Shown piece after piece: positions 59,542-64,000 of a DNA stretch of 64,000 nt. The notes under the pieces are model-generated. The model was not told the DNA's origin. It made no database searches and worked only from the letters and a program-made list of their open reading frames with translations. This DNA is from Syngnathus acus (taxonomy: Eukaryota > Chordata > Actinopteri > Syngnathiformes > Syngnathidae). The stretch spans positions 9,264,884 to 9,328,883 of the forward strand of contig NC_051087.1 of NCBI RefSeq assembly GCF_901709675.1. Reading direction: 5' to 3'. Position numbers and translations under genes: made by a program. How positions within the stretch are numbered: position 1 is the stretch's first letter; every line of letters begins with the position of its first letter.

Positions 59542-62500
59542 ATGACCATGGCATGTCGAGACGAGGAGTTCGAGTTGAACATGAAGCCTTCAAAGCGTCT
59601 TCGTAGCGTACAAACTGGGGCAGAAACAGAACCTAACGCACTGGGTAAAGTTGACGTGGTAGGTGAGAAACAAATAAACACATAAATATAAATGATAATT
59701 TGAATATGTATCTTCCTAACTGCTCATCCACACGAGAGTCGCGGGTATGCTGGAGCCTATCCCAGCAGTCTTTTGTACGGAAGAGGATTAGGGCCAGTGA
59801 AGAAGAAAAAAACGAGGGGTGACAGGATTCTGACTTTTTTTCTCAGAATTCTGACTTTATTTTCAGAATTCTGACTTTAAAGTCAGAATTCCCACTTTCT
59901 GACTTTAAAGTCAGAATTCTGACTTTAAAGTCAGAATAAAGTCAGAATTCTGAGAATAAAGTCAGAAGGTGGGAATTCTGACTTTATTCTCAGAATTCTG
60001 AGAATAAAGTCAGAATTCTGAGAATAAAGTCAGAATTCCCACCTTCTGACTTTAAAGTCAGAATTCTGACTTTATTCGCAGAATTCTGAGAATAAAGTCA
60101 GAATTCTGCGAATAAAGTCAGAATCCTGTCACCCCTCGTTTTTTTTTCTTCACTGGCCCTAATCCTCTTCCGTACTTTTGGGCGTCGGATACCGAATAAG
60201 AATACCTTATGTGTCTCAGAGTGTCATCATGCCCGTGTACAACGCCTCCTGTTGGCTAGATGAGTGTCTGCAATCAATATTGGCCCAAGACTTCACCGGG
60301 ATTATGGAACTATCCATGTTTGATGATGCCAGTACTGTATGTTTTGTTAGATTTATTCACATTTCCGCATACCGTGTGTGGTTTGTCTTGTATGTATACA
60401 ATCTCAACATGCATCAATCTTCCAACATGGATCCATCTTTTCTCTAAAAAAATATTTTTCTCATTGAATTATCATATCACATAGCTTTCTCTGTTCCAAA
60501 GCCATCTTGTTATCCATTTGCTTGTTCTCTAGGATGACTCCAGAAAAGTGATGGAGGCTTGGAGGGGGAAATTAGAAGCAAGGGGCATCTCAGTGGTAAT
60601 TAGTGGCCATAACTCCGACCAACCAAGAGGAGGTCCGTTCTGTTCTGTTGTACTGAGCGATCCAGTCCTCATCTTAGAAGCAATCGTTTTTCAGAAAGTT
60701 GCATGACACAATAAGCTGTGTTTTTGTATTCAGCCAGTTTTGTTTCCACCCCACTCCCAGTTTTATACAGCTTGAATGAAAATGACTTCCACCTTGACAT
60801 TTTAACATCACATCACGTAATTGAGATGTGCGTTGCTTGAGGAGATGTTGAGTATTTGCATGCGTGTAAACACAATCTGCATTCCTGGCTTCCTGAATGA
60901 TGGCATCACTCATCGAATTATTCCCAAAGATGCATCATGCAAGACATTTGTTTGTCCTCAGCAACTTTGCTTTTTAACATAGTCATACTTAATGATCAGT
61001 AATTTTCAGAATAGCATAATTAACTTCACATAAATCATTGTAATCATGCAAAAATGTCACCATTTTCTTCTAATACTAGTGTGAATGCATGCATGTTTTA
61101 GTACTTTGTCTATTTGAAAAATACATGAAGTATTCTGATCTACCGACTACATCATGTTCTAACCATTGTCCCTCATACAGGTCAATGTAAAATCTCACAA
61201 ATGGAAACTTATGGAAATGCTGCTTTTTCTTTCAGTGGGATATGCAAAAAATAAGGCAGTAGCGCAGAGTTGTGGAAAATACTTGTGCTTTCAGGATGCG
61301 GTAAGTGCGTGTGCAGTCTTATGTTAGTTCTATTAAAACGTCACTTGTCTTCCTCCGTCCAATTTGAAAAACCTGGAATGGAAAGACCATCTGGAGCCCT
61401 CCGCCACTAATCAAATTAAGTTGACCTCATCACTTCTTAGTTTTGCTTTTAAACTCCACATTAAGACTTTTCTTCGTTCCAACGGAGGGTGTCCATCAAA
61501 ACACGGTGCCTGACAGTCCGACTGTATTCTCATAAAATTCCTGCATTAGCTCGCTTGTACTTGTCCCTCTGCTCGACACAGTTCAAGTCCTACAAAAGAC
61601 CAAAAGTAGATGAAGCGAAAGCGTTTCTTTTAGACTTTGTCAAGCACATCTTAAATGTTATTACAAGTCTGATCTTTTCCTCTCCATGCATGATTACATA
61701 TACATTCAGAGAAAATCGGTTCCAGATGAGGAGATGAGGGGGAAAAAAATCTGCTCCAATTCTTTCATGTTGGGGTTCTGTTCTCCGAGAACTAATCCAG
61801 TTTAATACGATTTATAATGAGTATTCTCTCGAAGAAAGAGAAAAGGTTAAAAAAAAGCCTCTACCGTTTCAAACAGCGATCACACGCTTTTTTTTTTTGC
61901 ATCCTGACTTATATTTGACGTGCATTGTGAATTACTGTTCCTCGTGTGTCGCAGGATGACATCATGTTGCCCCAAAGAGTTCGGTTGCAGTTTGAGACAT
62001 CTGTCCTCCACTCAAGCTCCGTAAGTTTTGCTACAAGTGTTTTTTACATTAACTTCCTTCCCTTTTTCCTCGCCCGACTTCTATTTTTTTTTTTCTTTTC
62101 ACTTTGTCATTTGTCCTTCACACCGCTCGCTCAGACAGAAGGCATTTTTGTCTGCATTAATGTGTTTTGCAGACCTGTGTGCGGGAAGTGAATCTTATCC
62201 AAATGTTTGAAATATTTGCACAATAAGAGCGACTGTGTCCACATGCCATGATGTTGGCATGCAGAGCAGTGTGAGTATCCGGTGTTGATGCTTTCTGTGG
62301 CCCTCCAGGTCAGGGGTTGGGGTCATGTGTGTGAGGGAAGTGAGGGAGACAGTACAGAGACAGCAGGCCTGCCGCCCTGCACAAACAGCCTGTCCCTTTC
62401 TGTTACGCTTGTCATTTTTTTCACTTGACAGCTCTGTGTCAAAATGCAGAACATCAGAAGGTCTTTTTCTTTTTGGACAAGGGCCTCGGCTTCTCCCATC

Positions 62501-63429
62501 TGCTAGGTATTGACTGTGGAATCTGGGTCTACAATCTGCCAAAAAAAGAATATTAAAAACTTCTGATTATGAAACCATATCTTCATTGGATTACAACTGC
62601 TGCCAATGTCAATATACCTATATAAAGAAAACCTAAATATGTATTCATATTTTAAAAATTCCATACCACTCTAAAAAAAGAAGATGATTTTGTGGTTTCA
62701 TGCTAGTGTTATTTTTTTCCCCCTGGTCTTTGTAACATTCATGCGCAAAGGATATTGGTCAAATGTTTTTGTGTGATACTTTTCAAGCAGCAAACTAAGA
62801 TAAACAATACTTTGAACAATTAACTTTCTGGCAAAGGTAAACCTGTTATAGATAGACTTTAGGTTGATTAATTGTAATCGTAAAAAAGGAAAATCACTGT
62901 CATTTGTTTTTAAATGTTTCTTTAGAGGTGCAATGATTAATCGATTAATTGTCAACTATTCAATGACAAGATTAATCAAAAAACTGTCCAAACCCTTTGA
63001 ATTTCAGCTTGTCAACAGTTAATATTCTCCAATCTCTGTCATCCTCCATGAAAGCAGACTGATTATATTTGTGTTCAATCAAAATTAAACATTTGTTCTC
63101 TAATTCATTGGTTAATCGATAAAATAATCGACAGAATCGAATTATTCAAATAATTGTAAGTTTCAACTCTAGAACTTTTGTTTTATGTACTGTCCTTTTT
63201 CAGTCACAAGGCACTTCCCCAACCTCTGGAAGCTGTGCTCACTGTGTTCAATAAACCAATGAATGTATTAGAGTTTCAAAGTTTGAAAAGCAGCCATGTT
63301 GACTTTCTCATCAATTTGTGTTTTTTATTACAGTTGATAGGCTGCAGAGTTCGCCGGCTTCCAGAGAGCTCCACGGAACGCTACACGCGCTGGATCAACA
63401 CAATCACTCAAGATCAACTCCTCACACAA
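59542..63429 (+). CDS. b3gntl1: B3GNTL1 GT-A glycosyltransferase, 3' end beyond window
   Basis: A family-2-type GT-A glycosyltransferase, named UDP-GlcNAc:beta-Gal N-acetylglucosaminyltransferase-like 1; its true substrate is unsettled. Exons: 59542-59658, 60220-60336, 60533-60632, 61236-61300, 61955-62020, 63334-63429, all in phase, with further exons off the right edge. Motifs: [20 protein letters not shown] (start of the Rossmann-like fold), [29 protein letters not shown], then [16 protein letters not shown], which holds the metal and nucleotide-sugar binding D-x-D-type site, and [20 protein letters not shown]. These match human B3GNTL1 ([37 protein letters not shown]). Exon 1 gives 39 residues before the fold, against about 11 in human, with a basic KPSKRLR stretch. 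Two start codons are possible, 59542 and 59548 (ACCATGG, the better context). Donor of exon 1 is taken as GACGTG|GTAGGT because it keeps phase 0. Confidence 0.94.
59725..59770 (-). repeat. SINE-type tail interrupted by a palindromic element
   Basis: CGCGGGTATGCTGGAGCCTA and TCCCAGCAGTC are the reverse complement of the SINE 3' end. After the 401-bp insertion, the text resumes with GGGCGTCGGATACC, as expected for the next part of the older tail (GTCTTCGGGCG-type). Confidence 0.65.
59775..60175. mobile_element. 401-bp long-armed palindromic MITE in b3gntl1 intron 1
   Basis: Terminal inverted repeats of about 59 bp are almost perfect. The left arm starts GTACGGAAGAGGATTAGGGC and the right arm ends with its complement; they differ only in the A/T run of the arm. 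The interior is a dense array of GAATTCTGACTTTAAAGTCAG-type units in both orientations (about 59,830-60,120), each unit itself palindromic. TTTT flanks both sides (59771-59774 and 60176-60179), consistent with a 4-bp duplication. No coding capacity. The element ends 44 bp before b3gntl1 exon 2. Confidence 0.85.
62021..62920. other. b3gntl1 intron, first part
   Basis: Intron DNA between the exon ending VLHSSS and the one starting LIGCRVRR. T-rich tracts and chance frames only. Confidence 0.6.
62924..63170. mobile_element. MITE-like element with ATTAATCGATTAAT ends
   Basis: It begins AGAGGTGCAATGATTAATCG and ends AATAATTGTAAGTTTCAACT plus CT, imperfect inverted ends. Internally CGATTAATTGTCAACTATTC is mirrored by GGTTAATCGATAAAATAATC. 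This matches a non-autonomous DNA element widespread in vertebrate, especially fish, introns. The family is from memory. No coding capacity. Confidence 0.55.
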
Positions 63430-64000
63430 GTAAACACTCTGAGCTCACTGCACTCTGTATGGGCCTTTCAGAGGGGTCATGTGGCAGGCACTGAGCAGGT
63501 CAGTTTAAAACAGGATACATACCTGCCCCTTGCCGTTTCCACGGACTGGATATTAGCTACGGATCGCTGGTGACCTTTCTGTCACTCAGTCCCACCAAAG
63601 GAAGCGGCTCGGGCTGCCATCTGTCATTAGTGGAAAGTGTCGGTCGTGGAACTGTTAGGTTTGCAAACCAAACTGCACTGTGAAGTTTACTGAGGAGACT
63701 TTGTCTTTCATTTGCAGGGGACATCTGGGTATGCTTATAGTGCTGCAATAGTACATGACGTTCACATCCACACTGCCAGCATATTAAAGTTTAACCCAGA
63801 TGCTGTGTAAGGAGCAAAAAGACAATTAAAAGCCAAAACTGGAGGAGACAGCCAATCCCCTCACTGGTTAGAAGTCAGGTATTTCAACGGGAAAACAACT
63901 TCCTAAGGTTGAATGTCATCCAACATCATCCAAAAATAAAAATAGGGATTCCAGGACTATATGGGTCATTGATAGTGTACTGGTTCACGTACTTGACTTT
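63430..64000. other. b3gntl1 intron running off the window
   Basis: The sequence after donor CAA|GTAAAC at 63,429. No exon matching the next conserved block of B3GNTL1 (the part after EQLLTQ in human) is visible before 64,000. Confidence 0.6.

Noticed and set aside
1-64000. CRISPR arrays, operons, phage or bacterial defence systems
   Set aside because: Spliced vertebrate genes, SINEs and microsatellites show this is animal nuclear DNA. No regularly spaced repeat array with unique spacers is present.

Overview
The window is nuclear DNA from a vertebrate, almost certainly a ray-finned (teleost, probably percomorph) fish. Genes are split by short GT-AG introns, the encoded proteins are vertebrate families, and the intergenic DNA carries repeats typical of fish: a tRNA-headed SINE with a GGAT-type tail, palindromic MITEs, a Tc1-type MITE and many microsatellites. 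I cannot name the species.

Layout from left to right. (1) 1 to about 8,150, minus strand: a glucagon-family class B GPCR (gcgr-like), cut by the left edge inside its last TM-coding part. (2) About 8.2-23.7 kb: a gene-poor stretch of repeats. (3) 23,774-29,030, minus: slc25a10, the mitochondrial dicarboxylate carrier, complete in 11 coding exons and with one GC-AG intron. (4) 31,425-32,093, minus: a single-exon claudin. (5) 33,951-34,980, minus: the main exon of a GIMAP-type immune GTPase. (6) 38,781-40,682, minus: a two-exon RASD/Rhes-like small GTPase with an unusually long N-terminus. (7) about 41.7-47.5 kb, plus: mycbpap, in a short form. (8) 50,473-55,325, plus: epn3, a complete epsin. 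(9) 59,542 to beyond 63,429, plus: b3gntl1, a GT-A glycosyltransferase whose 3' part runs past the right edge.

The genes are independent loci, not an operon or pathway. The order agrees with known vertebrate synteny: from memory, GCGR, SLC25A10 and B3GNTL1 lie at human 17q25.3, and MYCBPAP and EPN3 are neighbours at 17q21.33. This supports the gene names and suggests one ancestral block related to human 17q.

The most notable non-genic structures are a 401-bp long-armed palindromic element nested in an older repeat tail, 44 bp from b3gntl1 exon 2; a nearly intact SINE with perfect 13-bp target-site duplications in mycbpap; two foldback elements sharing the same terminal sequence; and a two-copy interspersed repeat at 37.9 and 46.4 kb. 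I found no sign of a wholly new biological system. The points most worth checking are the RASD-like N-terminal extension, the shortened mycbpap with a possible frame-switching micro-exon, and the unresolved gcgr start. Exon borders were set by reading splice consensus and codon phase by eye, and the phases close within every complete gene.
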